Translations under genes and position numbers: made by a program
In this document: positions 31,691 to 40,560 of the stretch, piece by piece
How positions within the stretch are numbered: position 1 is the first letter of the stretch
Layout of the letters: every line of letters begins with the position of its first letter
From: a virus
Direction: 5' to 3' (one strand)
DNA: 44,790 nucleotides
Virus record (IMG/VR): IMGVR_UViG_3300012001_000018
Location: 1-44,790 of that record
The notes under the pieces: generated by a model
What the model was told of the DNA's origin: nothing
Databases searched by the model: none
Seen by the model: only the letters and a program-made list of their open reading frames with translations

Positions 31691-32484
31691 CGTCCACCTC
31701 GTCCTGACGCCGCCGCCGGAGTCCCCGGAGCCCTCGGTGCAGGTGCCGCTGGTTCAGGTGCTGGCCCGTCGGGGGCGAAGGGAAACAACTGCATTACCAG
31801 CGCCACTGAACAGCGATTAGGGATCATCCTCTGAGTAAAGTGAGTGTACGTCACAGTCGCAGTATTGATCACACCATGGTAAGTCATGTCTCTTCCGAAC
31901 ATGGCGATAACTTGAACGTACTGCATGAACGAGCGAGGAGACGGATCTTCTATCTTGCTGATGTCGACCACAGCGGCCAGGGCTGCAGCCTTACCCGCGT
32001 CACCTGATTCAGTCGTCATAGGCTTCCCCGTGGTGTTGTGCCCCAGTGTAAAGGGAGTAGAGTCGCCCATAATTCCTAGCATCGCGTAGAGTGCCTTTAT
32101 ATCAGACAGAACACCAAGACGGCTAGCCTCCTTGCTCGGGTCGTACACCCAGGTTTCATAGGTTCGGTCGAATAGAAGAGAGAAAGAAATGGTCTGCGAC
32201 ATAGGCATCAGGAAAGTACTCACGTCCCCCGCGTCCATTACCTGGGAGTCGCCTATGACGTTCGTGTCAACCTCACCATGCCACTCTAGCCCCGAAGGAT
32301 TATACAGGAAGTTGAGTTGTCGATAGTAACCATTGACCTTTTCCTTGGACTGAATCCTCCCCCGGAATAGTGTGCTTCCAAGGTCCGTGAAGGAGTCGTC
32401 TTTGGCTACCCCGAATATCCCTCGTATCCTTGGATCAAAGGGGGGGTTTGTCGTGTAGACGTCCCCCCGCTCAGGGCGGGGCAT
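31687..32484 (-). CDS. CIS-tube-like tail adaptor protein
   Basis: This 265-residue protein has QLNFLYNPSGLEWHGEV near 57-73 and MPMSQTISFSLLFDRTYETWVYD, then a second strand group FGRDMTYHGVINTATVTYTHF and CSVALVMQLFPF. This is the pattern of contractile-injection-system tube-initiator (CIS_tube-like) proteins that sit between LysM/hub and tube. The C-terminal tail is Pro/Ala-rich (PAPEPAAPAPRAPGTPAAAS). ATG overlaps the tape measure stop by one base. Confidence 0.78.
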   Translation of the reverse strand: MPRPERGDVYTTNPPFDPRIRGIFGVAKDDSFTDLGSTLFRGRIQSKEKVNGYYRQLNFLYNPSGLEWHGEVDTNVIGDSQVMDAGDVSTFLMPMSQTISFSLLFDRTYETWVYDPSKEASRLGVLSDIKALYAMLGIMGDSTPFTLGHNTTGKPMTTESGDAGKAAALAAVVDISKIEDPSPRSFMQYVQVIAMFGRDMTYHGVINTATVTYTHFTQRMIPNRCSVALVMQLFPFAPDGPAPEPAAPAPRAPGTPAAASGRGGR

Positions 32485-35400
32485 TACACACCCCTCGCGA
32501 TGTCGGCAAGCCGCTTATCGTTAACGATAGTGTCCACAATCTGACGGCCAACCTTAGTACCCATGGAAGACGTTACACCTGTCCCTAGAATGATCTTTAT
32601 CGACTCTTTTTCAAAAGTGATCTGCACCCCTTTGCCGCCCAACCCAGTAACTGTAGATATGGGGTTGTTCCCTGCAAGAGCCTGACGAACAGCCTCCGCC
32701 TGATGGGCTGGGATGATGATCTCGCCCTTGTGAACGCGCGCGTCTTGATCCACATCAATGTTAGTGGATCCGACGGCGTAACTCTTCTTCTTACCACCAT
32801 ACTGAGAGAGCGCAGCCCCGGCATACTTGAAGCGTGCTGCCATATTAGGGGTCCCAGCAGCCTCCATAGAAGTTTCGAAGTAAGATGTCGCTGCGTTGAC
32901 ATCGGTCATGCCCTTTAGTTTTCCGGTAACACCAGCGGCGTTCATCTCTTTCATCATGAAGCCTACCTGGGTATCCAGCGACCGAGGGTTTTTCTTACCA
33001 GCCCACTTGATCAAAGACGCCCAGCGTTGATCTACCGTCCACTGCATGATGCCCCGGCCTGGGCCACCGCCGCCTTGGTGAGAGTTCGGGTCGACCCCGG
33101 ACTCCTGCATTAGGTTCCCAATGACACCGGCTGCAGCCTGCGTGGTGAACCCCTGCCCCACCAAGGTGTTGAAGACCTTCTGGGCATTGCCACTGCCTCC
33201 GGCAAGTGCCGGACCACCGTTCCCACCCGTGCCACCAGCAGCCTTCGCCGTGTCCTTAGCCGTGTCCTTGGTTGCCCCACTGCCTTTTCCAAACGCGCTG
33301 GTAGACCCAAGGAAAGACCCGAGTGCCCCGGCGAGCGTGTCCATCTCGTTGAGCGCGTTAGCAAAGAAGGCGGATGCGAACGAGGTACCTGCGCTTGACC
33401 CACTACCCGTTTTGGAACTAGCACCGTCCGTGTTGGCCACGGCGTCCGTCGACATGCTCCCCATCGACCCGAGGAAGCGGCCAACCGTGGAGACCTCATC
33501 CATGCTGAACGAGCGAATGCGGACTTTGGTTCCTGTGTGTGCCGCCTCAATGACCTGACTGGAAGAGACCATGAGGGCTACGTGGTGGGCTCCACCAGTC
33601 TTTGCGTTGCCACCGAAGAACACTAGGTCACCGGGCTGGGCGTCCTTTTTGTTCACAGGCTTCCCGGCTGTCTGCTGAGCCTGGGCGGTCCGTGGCATGT
33701 TGACACCCACCTGCTTGAATACATACTGCGTAAGACCAGCGCAGTCAAATCCTTGCTGAGGGCTAGTCCCTCCGTAGTGGTAGGGAACACCCAGATACTG
33801 CTTAGCGATGGCTATGACATTCGCTGCCGTCTTGCCCGAACCGACAGTTCCAGTGGCCTTAGCGGCTGCCCCGCTGGCCCTGTCCTGGCCGGTACCCGCG
33901 CCTCCGTCCTGTCCCGAACTGGCTTGATTATCCCAACCCTGGCTACCTGTGCCTTTAGACTCCATCTTGTCCGTTAGACCGAAGGTCAAGGTGTTCAGAA
34001 GGGCAGCCGCATAGGTGTTTGGGCCATCGAACAGACCAGACGAGCCTCCGTTGTTCGCCTTGGAAGCCGCCATCCGGGCGCTGTGCTCACCTTGGTTGAG
34101 TGCTGCATCTACTGCTGAGTAGGCTAACGCCGCTGGCCCAGCCTTCGCGGCTACCCGTCCAGCCAGGCGCGCGCCTGTGACAACCTTAGACACCAATGAG
34201 GGGCTCTCAGCGACGGGCTTTCCCGCTGCCCTGGCAGCAATCTTCTGCGCCAGTCTGACCCCTCCGTAAGTGACAGCAGCCTGCTGGACTCCTCCACTGA
34301 TCTTCCCAGCAGTAGTTCCAACACCGCCACCCAGGAAACCTTGAGAGGCCCCAAGAGCCGAACCGGCCCAGGTACTAAGAATTCCGGTAAGCGCTTTGGA
34401 AAACTGGTCCAACAGACCCGTGGCAGTTTGTAGACCATCACTAAATGGTTTGTTGTTGGCGTCCAACTGGTTCATCTTCTGGCCCTGCTGTGCCATTTGG
34501 GCTTGCGCGTCCGTTGGTTTAAGTCCAAGAGCAGTTAGAGCAGCCTTGGCTTCTCTCCCCTCGGCGGTGGGAGCAAATGGGTCTTTGTTGGCATACTTAT
34601 TCATCGTCGCTGAGTACTGGTCGTAGGACTTTCCCTTCAATCCAGCAGTTAGTTGTGCCCTCATCTCACCGGTTACTTGATCGGCTGTGTTCTGGTCCAG
34701 CATTCCCCTGGACACCATGGCACTAAGGCTCTGACCGAAGCGGCTCTTCTGGCCTAGTGATGCCTCAACCTCGGCGCCTGTAGTGGGCTTTCTCGCACTA
34801 AAGACCTTGGCAATGAACTGGTGTGCGAGATCCCGGGGGCTTACTGGTTTCCCACCCGGCCCGATGGTGGATATCCCGAACATGCGAAGGGTGTTGAAGG
34901 TGTTCCCCGTCTGCAGATTAGCCGAGGCTGCAGCAGCCTGCGTCTGGGTAGTGTTGGGATCCACCAACCCAGCCGTTCGGTTGTAGTTAGTGGCTGCAGC
35001 GTAGCCACTGGTACCGTACGCAAAGCCCATGCTCTGCACAGTTTTCTGGGCATTCACCACGTCCGCGCCACCGTGGGAGGTGAAGTTGTCCTGGAACATC
35101 GAACGGGAGCCGCTACCCTTGACGGCGGTGCGGTCCAGCATGGAGGTTGTGGTGTTCATGAGGACTCGGTCGTCCAACTGGCTCATGCCAGACGCCGTCA
35201 CGTATAGCGCAGCAGCCCCCACAACGCGCCCTGCGCCTCGAATCTTGGAGTGTCCACCGTTTCCTACCGGGGCATCCGCATCGTCGCCCCTAGAGCCACC
35301 CCTAGAGCCACCTCCAAGGAGTTCGTCCCTGTAGGCTTTGCCCCGGGGCTGCGGTGGCGGTGGAGCGGAGCCACCACCGTTGGGTGTACCGGGCCGGTTG

Positions 35401-35624
35401 CTTTCGGCGTTCCAGTCCTTGCCAGCCCAACCGAGCGTTCGGTCCTTCCACCCGCCCTGAACCGGGGCGCCCCCGCTCTTCCCCTGTAGCCAGGTGCTCT
35501 TCCCCTGTGAGTAGGCTGTGGTGAGTGACTGGACACTCTTGTTCAGGGTATCCAGCGCGCGCTGAAGAGATGCCGTACCGAGGAGCGTTCCGGTTCCCCC
35601 GATGGTGCTCTCTTCTTTAGCCAC
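32484..35624 (-). CDS. Tape measure protein with NlpC/P60 and phage lysozyme domains
   Basis: This 1046-residue protein starts with GTG at 35624 (GAGGTG upstream). The N-terminal half is Gly/Ser/Ala-rich and helical with hydrophobic segments. Residues about 600-725 form an NlpC/P60 domain with Cys628 in FDCAGLTQYVF, His in AHHVALMV and a further polar residue, cleaving peptide stems. Residues about 811-941 form a phage tail lysozyme domain with a Glu in NLMQESGVDPNS and GRGIMQW. Tape measures set tail length and are ejected, so both enzymes would open the host wall on entry. The end has a short VDQDARVHKGEIIIPAHQAEAV motif common in such proteins. Confidence 0.92.
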   Translation of the reverse strand: MAKEESTIGGTGTLLGTASLQRALDTLNKSVQSLTTAYSQGKSTWLQGKSGGAPVQGGWKDRTLGWAGKDWNAESNRPGTPNGGGSAPPPPQPRGKAYRDELLGGGSRGGSRGDDADAPVGNGGHSKIRGAGRVVGAAALYVTASGMSQLDDRVLMNTTTSMLDRTAVKGSGSRSMFQDNFTSHGGADVVNAQKTVQSMGFAYGTSGYAAATNYNRTAGLVDPNTTQTQAAAASANLQTGNTFNTLRMFGISTIGPGGKPVSPRDLAHQFIAKVFSARKPTTGAEVEASLGQKSRFGQSLSAMVSRGMLDQNTADQVTGEMRAQLTAGLKGKSYDQYSATMNKYANKDPFAPTAEGREAKAALTALGLKPTDAQAQMAQQGQKMNQLDANNKPFSDGLQTATGLLDQFSKALTGILSTWAGSALGASQGFLGGGVGTTAGKISGGVQQAAVTYGGVRLAQKIAARAAGKPVAESPSLVSKVVTGARLAGRVAAKAGPAALAYSAVDAALNQGEHSARMAASKANNGGSSGLFDGPNTYAAALLNTLTFGLTDKMESKGTGSQGWDNQASSGQDGGAGTGQDRASGAAAKATGTVGSGKTAANVIAIAKQYLGVPYHYGGTSPQQGFDCAGLTQYVFKQVGVNMPRTAQAQQTAGKPVNKKDAQPGDLVFFGGNAKTGGAHHVALMVSSSQVIEAAHTGTKVRIRSFSMDEVSTVGRFLGSMGSMSTDAVANTDGASSKTGSGSSAGTSFASAFFANALNEMDTLAGALGSFLGSTSAFGKGSGATKDTAKDTAKAAGGTGGNGGPALAGGSGNAQKVFNTLVGQGFTTQAAAGVIGNLMQESGVDPNSHQGGGGPGRGIMQWTVDQRWASLIKWAGKKNPRSLDTQVGFMMKEMNAAGVTGKLKGMTDVNAATSYFETSMEAAGTPNMAARFKYAGAALSQYGGKKKSYAVGSTNIDVDQDARVHKGEIIIPAHQAEAVRQALAGNNPISTVTGLGGKGVQITFEKESIKIILGTGVTSSMGTKVGRQIVDTIVNDKRLADIARGV

Positions 35625-35862
35625 TGCTTATCACCTCAGATGCTCGTGCGGAGTGCCATTTGAACCAGGAGAACCAATGCCTGCGTTCTCTTACTGTCAA
35701 CCGGCGTATTTCACTGAGGCTCCAAGCCGGGTTTACTGCGACTATTTGTTCGAATTCGAAATATGTATCGTGAAGATTACAGACCGAGAAACAAATCCCA
35801 GATCGGCAAAGCGAAATGGACCTCCTGCTCACACGCGTCGTGCGTGTAGGTAACATCATCAA
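35617..35862 (-). CDS. Second frame of the tail assembly gene (candidate frameshift product)
   Basis: This frame overlaps the end of the 284-residue gene by 86 bases in the +1 frame (equivalently -2) and runs to TAA at 35617, eight bases inside the tape measure gene. Its useful part, after the upstream stop, encodes DTYFEFEQIVAVNPAWSLSE and RRLTVRERRHWFSWFKWH, which looks like the second half of a tail chaperone. No convincing independent start is visible except ATG codons near 35860 behind GAGG. The usual way to make this part is a programmed frameshift from the upstream gene. Confidence 0.7.
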   Translation of the reverse strand: MMMLPTRTTRVSRRSISLCRSGICFSVCNLHDTYFEFEQIVAVNPAWSLSEIRRLTVRERRHWFSWFKWHSARASEVISSG

Positions 35863-36631
35863 ACCTCGGCCCAGGCTGACGGTCTGTGATCTCTCTAAGT
35901 AACTTCGCCCGATCTGGGATGGACAGAGCCTTTACCGGGCCGGTCTGGTTGGCTACGATGTCAACCGCGCCCTTGGCGTCAGTAATGCTGATGACACATA
36001 GGGACAGCAGAAGCGTGTTCTGTTCAGCCGAGTTCAGATCCAGCGAAGACGTAAGGGTGTCCCTATCGCTCCCGACGGGGAGCCGAACAACGGCAGACCC
36101 GCCCTTTCTAAGGGAGACCTCAAAAGTGCGATCACTGGACGACTTGAGGGAGCGAACTGGGATATCGTCTACTGTCAGCGTGAGGTTGTACTGCTCATTG
36201 CAGTTGGGACAGGTTAGGTCGTTGAACTCAATCTCGTCACCATAGGTAGCACGACGAATTTCACGGATTAGATAGTCCGCATCCCCGATCAGTAGGGCTC
36301 CCAGCATTTCCTTGTTGGCAGGAACTCCGCCAATGGAGACAGTTCCGCACGCAAGAATCGCATTATAGAACTTATCCATCCGGCCCGACTGACGAGCCTT
36401 ACTGATCTGTTCCTCATGCATACCGTTCAGTTCCTGAACCTCGGCCTCGTATTTTACATCAGCCTCGTCCAGCCCAAGGACCAACCCTCCTGGCAGCCGG
36501 GTGAAGGGGTCTAACGGAAGCGTTGCCACGGGCTTTGGGCCCGCCGCTGACTCACTCTTGATAAGAGCCGCGATGTCAGCATTGGCAGCACTGGGGTTTT
36601 GCAGTGGGTCGATGAATTCGTTGTCAGCCAC
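35777..36631 (-). CDS. Tail assembly / baseplate chaperone (T4 baseplate family-like)
   Basis: This 284-residue protein starts with GTG at 36631 (CAGGAGAACAAC upstream). The middle has a single zinc-like knuckle (DLTCPNCNEQYNLTLTVDD) and the C-terminal part (SIPDRAKLLREITDRQPGPR, then EVHFALPIWDLFLG). The CPNC plus helical layout matches the T4 baseplate-type family that acts as tail assembly chaperone in many myoviruses. Its position between tube and tape measure is the classic chaperone place. Confidence 0.72.
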   Translation of the reverse strand: MADNEFIDPLQNPSAANADIAALIKSESAAGPKPVATLPLDPFTRLPGGLVLGLDEADVKYEAEVQELNGMHEEQISKARQSGRMDKFYNAILACGTVSIGGVPANKEMLGALLIGDADYLIREIRRATYGDEIEFNDLTCPNCNEQYNLTLTVDDIPVRSLKSSSDRTFEVSLRKGGSAVVRLPVGSDRDTLTSSLDLNSAEQNTLLLSLCVISITDAKGAVDIVANQTGPVKALSIPDRAKLLREITDRQPGPRFDDVTYTHDACEQEVHFALPIWDLFLGL

Positions 36632-36664
36632 GGGTTGTTCTCCTGATTAGATTTCGAATAGGCT

Positions 36665-37222
36665 CTACGAAGTGAACTTGGCCTCAGTCGGCCCAATCTT
36701 GGCAGCCAACTTGTAGTCGAAGCCCTCGTGAGCGAGGGTCATCTGTTGGACCAGGATCGCGTTAGCGCCAGCATCAAGATCTGAGAATGCGATGGCGGTA
36801 GGCCATGCGTTGTAGACCTTGAACACTGCTTTCACCGGAACGTTCCCCTTGGTTACGGGGTGGTCGAGAACCTTGATCTGTATGTTGGCACGGAAGTCCA
36901 TACCTGCAGTATTGATGCCGGTGCCCTGCTGCACGGTAAACAACTGCCGCATCCAGAGGAGCATCTTTTCGTTACCAACAATAACTCCTTTTGAAAGGGT
37001 GATGGCCGCAAAGTCTGACTGCCCAGGCATCTTCTGCGTGGTGGTGTTCATACCACCTTCACGATACGGGATAACCTCCGTATTGATGTTCAGTCCTGAT
37101 ACTGACATGAACCCCATACTCCCCCCGCCCAACGCTTTGTTCGGGTGGTGGATGTCTACGCGGAACTTGAAGTTCCTTAGTGGGTCGGTCGCGAGGTGAC
37201 CAATGCTGCTCGTAGTTGCCAT
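36665..37222 (-). CDS. Tail tube protein
   Basis: This 185-residue protein matches the T4 gp19/tube family: DPLRNFKFRVDI near the N-terminus, GFMSVSGLNINTEVIPYREGG, ITLSKGVIVGNEKMLLWM, and the C-terminal KVYNAWPTAIAFSDLDAGAN ... MTLAHEGFDY. Its hexamers stack to the inner tube. It lies 20 bases after the sheath gene, the typical order. The high expression expected for a tube is consistent with a good ribosome binding site (TAGGAGCACC). Confidence 0.95.
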   Translation of the reverse strand: MATTSSIGHLATDPLRNFKFRVDIHHPNKALGGGSMGFMSVSGLNINTEVIPYREGGMNTTTQKMPGQSDFAAITLSKGVIVGNEKMLLWMRQLFTVQQGTGINTAGMDFRANIQIKVLDHPVTKGNVPVKAVFKVYNAWPTAIAFSDLDAGANAILVQQMTLAHEGFDYKLAAKIGPTEAKFTS

Positions 37223-37242
37223 GATTAAGGTGCTCCTAAACC

Positions 37243-38745
37243 TTAGACATCCTGAGAGCCGAGAAGGCTCTGGCCGATGTTGATGACGATGTACTCGGCG
37301 GGAGACGAGAGGGCCAAGCCGATCTCGATGTTAACTATTCCTGCGTCAGCGGTCGCCGGGGGGTTGTTCTCGGCATCACACTTTATGTAGAACGCCGCTG
37401 CAGGAGAAGACCCCTTAAGCACCCCTACCTGCCACTGGGTCTGCAGGAACTGTGAGATTACCTGGGTCAAGTAGTCCCAGAGATCCTCGTCGTTATTCTC
37501 GAAGAGGGCAGGCCGAGAAAGTTCGGTCAATGCGTATTTCAGATAAATGAGTGTTCTGCGAACCGAGATGTACCGGTCCGGCATACTTTGCTTAGTCGTC
37601 CGCGCGCCCCAGAGACACAGGCCCGCACCGGGGGTGGTTCGAATGACGTTTACTCCGATAGGGTTGAGGACGTCCAAGTCGGCCGTGGCGTAGCGGAACT
37701 TGGGAGCCAGGGCCCCACGGAGCGTGGTAGTGGTCCCGGCGGGGGCCTTCTCGACACCCTTGACAGCGTCCGAACGGGCATACTGGCCGAGGACGAAGCC
37801 GCCTGGAGGAAGGTAGCGCTGTGCCCCGGGTACCGTAGTGCTGGGGTCGTCAGTGTTGATCCAGGGTGCGTACAGAGACAGAGTCGAAGACGCTGTCAGG
37901 GCGGAGCCTCCGGTGAGCAGCGCGGCCTGCGCCGCCGCGTTCGTCGCAGCGGTGTCAGCATCCGCTCCCTGGACGCCGTCGACAACTAGGAAGACGTTGC
38001 CCTGCGTTTCCGCCCACGCGACAAGTGGGTTGATAATCGTCGAGGAGTACACCCCAGGAAGGTTGACATCCAGAGGTGTGATAACGCTCTCCAGAGTCTG
38101 CGCGGCGACGGCGAGGTCCGGGGTGCCTGTACCCTCAGATCCGCTGATCAATGCCGCAGCCGTCTGCACTGTGGGGGCGTTCACCGTGCTGTACACGGCA
38201 GGCCCCATGTAGGTCACCGTGACGAGTGAGGAACCAGAGACGGGGGAGTTGACCACGTTTACTGCACTTCGGCTGTCTGCGGGGTCCAGAGACAGATCAT
38301 TGAATCGCTCGACGGTGCTGCCCCTCGCAAGGATCAGGTCGAACCGGCCAGCCGAAGCCACGATATCCACCAAGATCGAGTTTCCCCACACACCTGGAGC
38401 AATGGCGGTAACCTTCAGAGTGTCTGCGGGGGTGACCGGTGTGGAGTCCTTGAAGGTCTTACTCGCGGATACAGCGTTGGAATTTACGCCTCGGACTACA
38501 AGGCAGCCGGAGCCGCCGTTGTTGAAGTACTCGTAGACCGCGTATGGAAGCAGGTCGGATCCGTCGCCGAAGCCACCGAACTTGGTCACATATTGGCTCC
38601 ACGAGGTCACAAAGGTAGGAAGAATGGGCCCGCCCTGCTTGGTGGTTCCGACGAATGCCGCAGTAGAACTACCGGACATGTCAACACTCGGGGCGAGCGG
38701 GGTGAGCGTCTCATTTATGTAGACACCTGGGCGCTTGTAGGCCAT
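37243..38745 (-). CDS. Tail sheath protein
   Basis: This 500-residue protein begins with the sheath signature AYKRPGVYINET, has AAFVGTTKQGG and GSGCLVVRGV early, and ends with the conserved C-terminal domain (MPDRYISVRRTLIYLKYALT, ELSRPALFENNDEDLW, LALSSPAEYIVINI). It is the contractile sheath; the N- and C-terminal arms link subunits into the mesh. AAGGAGCAACCCC precedes the ATG. The 72-base gap upstream (38746-38817) has nothing else recognisable. Confidence 0.96.
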   Translation of the reverse strand: MAYKRPGVYINETLTPLAPSVDMSGSSTAAFVGTTKQGGPILPTFVTSWSQYVTKFGGFGDGSDLLPYAVYEYFNNGGSGCLVVRGVNSNAVSASKTFKDSTPVTPADTLKVTAIAPGVWGNSILVDIVASAGRFDLILARGSTVERFNDLSLDPADSRSAVNVVNSPVSGSSLVTVTYMGPAVYSTVNAPTVQTAAALISGSEGTGTPDLAVAAQTLESVITPLDVNLPGVYSSTIINPLVAWAETQGNVFLVVDGVQGADADTAATNAAAQAALLTGGSALTASSTLSLYAPWINTDDPSTTVPGAQRYLPPGGFVLGQYARSDAVKGVEKAPAGTTTTLRGALAPKFRYATADLDVLNPIGVNVIRTTPGAGLCLWGARTTKQSMPDRYISVRRTLIYLKYALTELSRPALFENNDEDLWDYLTQVISQFLQTQWQVGVLKGSSPAAAFYIKCDAENNPPATADAGIVNIEIGLALSSPAEYIVINIGQSLLGSQDV

Positions 38746-38817
38746 GGGGTTGCTCCTTGGTTAGGTATGTGGTTCCTTGGGCTGCAGATAGGCGCTGCGA
38801 AGGGTGCGACTAATTGA

Positions 38818-39435
38818 CTACATGGTTGGTACTTTGAGATACAGGTGCTGGTTGATCTGGGTCACTGCTACGAATGCAGCGACGGTCGGAGGAAGTTCAG
38901 TAGCGACGCGGACGACATAATGAGTCCTGTAGATGCGCTTTCCGTCAGCATCTTTTGCGGACTCGAATTCTGGGCCACCCTCAAGGAAAAGGCTGCGAAC
39001 CGTCCCATCCTCCGGAATTTCCAGATAGCCGAAGCGCGCGGGGAGCAGTTCCTGCTGCGCCAACTGCCCAACGAGTTCGATATTGTGCTGCTCTTTGCGA
39101 GAGTAGGCAGTGACCGCGTAGTTGATGTTGTACGGGATCGGAAAATCAACGTTGTACGGGGAGGTGTCGTAGTCCTCCACCAGGGCATTCCACGCACCTA
39201 CTGACTCTGGCGTGTACATCAGTCGGGTCTTACCACGGTGCTCTCGCTCGTCGTCCTTGAGGATGTTCTGGCGCGCGATGACGATCATCGGAAACGTCGC
39301 GGTAGCGAACTCGGTTTCGGGCATTCGATAACGACACAGTACAGGCCGCGCTCCGGCCCCCGCGTTGGTGTCGGACACACTGAGACCTGTCAACTTGGCC
39401 TTGAGCGCAGCGTCCTCGTTCAGAAGCCAGGGCAT
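38818..39435 (-). CDS. Tail terminator / neck protein candidate
   Basis: This 205-residue protein starts with ATG at 39435, overlapping the 57-codon gene stop (TGATG). It has ATFPMIVIARQNILKDDERE, then PYNINYAVTAYSRKEQHNIELVGQLAQQ and ARFGYLEIPEDGTVR. A soluble alpha/beta protein just before the sheath gene is most often the tail terminator that caps tube and sheath. The identification is by order and size; I see no diagnostic motif. Confidence 0.7.
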   Translation of the reverse strand: MPWLLNEDAALKAKLTGLSVSDTNAGAGARPVLCRYRMPETEFATATFPMIVIARQNILKDDEREHRGKTRLMYTPESVGAWNALVEDYDTSPYNVDFPIPYNINYAVTAYSRKEQHNIELVGQLAQQELLPARFGYLEIPEDGTVRSLFLEGGPEFESAKDADGKRIYRTHYVVRVATELPPTVAAFVAVTQINQHLYLKVPTM

Positions 39436-39608
39436 CAACGCCGCCCCCTACTACGAGCGTAGCGGAGAAGTGCACTAGAGATGATCAGGGGAGACACGGC
39501 GACAGCGAGGGACTTCAACTCTCTGGCCTGAAAGCCTCTTACGAACTCTTGCAGGGAGGCCGTATTCGCAGCATGTCCCGCTGCAATGTCACGCCGTTTT
39601 GCGGGCAT
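39435..39608 (-). CDS. Small 57-codon gene of the neck module
   Basis: ATG at 39608 follows GAGGTGA at four bases, and TGA overlaps the next ATG (TGATG), so the gene is coupled to the terminator-like gene. The 57 residues start basic (MPAKRRDIAAGH), have a helical middle (SLQEFVRGFQARELK) and a hydrophobic end (SLAVAVSPLIISSALLRYA) followed by RSRGRR. It may be a small connector or a membrane-interacting peptide. No family is recognised. Confidence 0.75.
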   Translation of the reverse strand: MPAKRRDIAAGHAANTASLQEFVRGFQARELKSLAVAVSPLIISSALLRYARSRGRR

Positions 39609-39713
39609 GGTTCACCTCACTGATTGAGACCGTATAGGCAGTTGTAAATCTCTGGGATGGATCGCATTCTCAGTCTACGGGGAGCGATGAAAGTCAAGGT
39701 AATCGGCAGCGCG
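39609..39713. other. Gap with promoter-like elements before the 57-codon gene
   Basis: These 105 bases have no gene. On the minus strand there is a TATACGGT near 39637-39629, reminiscent of the -10 of the shared promoters, but the GGAA spacer start and a TTG-type -35 are missing. A TTGACT lies further upstream at about 39690. A weak promoter for the tail genes is possible. Confidence 0.35.
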
Positions 39714-40223
39714 TTAGTCGGAGTACTTGGCGAACTGTGAGTCGAAGACCAACTCGTCACCGCGCACCTGGGTAGCCTCAATTGAGACGACGATGTCTCT
39801 CCTCTGGATCTGCCCGAGGACGTTGATTTTCATGACGCGGAAGACTTTGTTGTCGTAGACAATCCGGTCCCGAAGGTAGTCAGCGGTAGTCAAATCGGGG
39901 TGAGGGAATCCAGCCCTCTCATACGCCTTGAATCCCAAGGTGACGTGCAGGTCGTCGTTGTAGTAGAAACCGGTGTCGTTGTCTTCGTTACCGGCCTCCT
40001 CGTGGATAACCTGCAGACAAGGAAGATCAATTGGACCGTTGTAGACTCGGCCACCCTTAGTTCCTTCGTCGTAGATGTCATGAACCGTGGAGGACTCGCG
40101 CAGGAACCGGTAGTACTCGATGTGGTCTCCGTAGCCTTCCGTGTACCCGCGAAAGCCTTCTTCGATCTCATTGACCTCAAGATCCGGAGAGAATCTTCCG
40201 CGCTTCCAGTCGAGCCTAGACAT
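39714..40223 (-). CDS. Head-tail completion protein candidate
   Basis: This 169-residue protein starts with ATG at 40223, overlapping the upstream TGA by one base; a longer TTG start at 40241 is possible. It is acidic, with RFLRESSTVHDIYDEG, VYNGPIDLPCLQVIHEEAG and KVFRVMKINVLGQIQRRDIVVSIEAT. The pattern resembles head completion or connector proteins of actinophages. Context between connector and terminator supports a neck role. Confidence 0.68.
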   Translation of the reverse strand: MSRLDWKRGRFSPDLEVNEIEEGFRGYTEGYGDHIEYYRFLRESSTVHDIYDEGTKGGRVYNGPIDLPCLQVIHEEAGNEDNDTGFYYNDDLHVTLGFKAYERAGFPHPDLTTADYLRDRIVYDNKVFRVMKINVLGQIQRRDIVVSIEATQVRGDELVFDSQFAKYSD

Positions 40224-40558
40224 CAGGTAGGCCCGGTCCAAGGACCGTGATGCTTTAGCCGATTCAGTAGAGGCTCACCATCATGACCGATGCCTACCTG
40301 CTCGCCGGAGACGACATGGGCAGGCTCGGCACCCCTGCGCCAGCGAGTGACACGGGCTCTCATGCCGGCTCCGGTGTCACCGTTGTCGGACTCACCGTAA
40401 GGGTCGGGGTCCATTGGCATGTTGTTGTGAGGATGAATCTCGTACACGCTGACGCCTGCTTCTTTCCAGCCCTCGGCGTGGTTCCGAGAACGCTCGTCGG
40501 TTGGCCAGTCACCAAAGCGGAGGAATTGTTGCTCGTTGAGGTGATCTGAGGCAGCCAT
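40223..40558 (-). CDS. Hypothetical protein of the neck module
   Basis: This 111-residue protein starts with ATG at 40558, two bases after the connector gene stop. It is rich in Asp/Gly/His/Pro (NNMPMDPDPYGESDNGDTG) with a basic RARVTRWRRG stretch. It has no motif I can name. Gene order and coupling suggest a small virion or assembly protein. Confidence 0.72.
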   Translation of the reverse strand: MAASDHLNEQQFLRFGDWPTDERSRNHAEGWKEAGVSVYEIHPHNNMPMDPDPYGESDNGDTGAGMRARVTRWRRGAEPAHVVSGEQVGIGHDGEPLLNRLKHHGPWTGPT

Positions 40559-40560
40559 GA

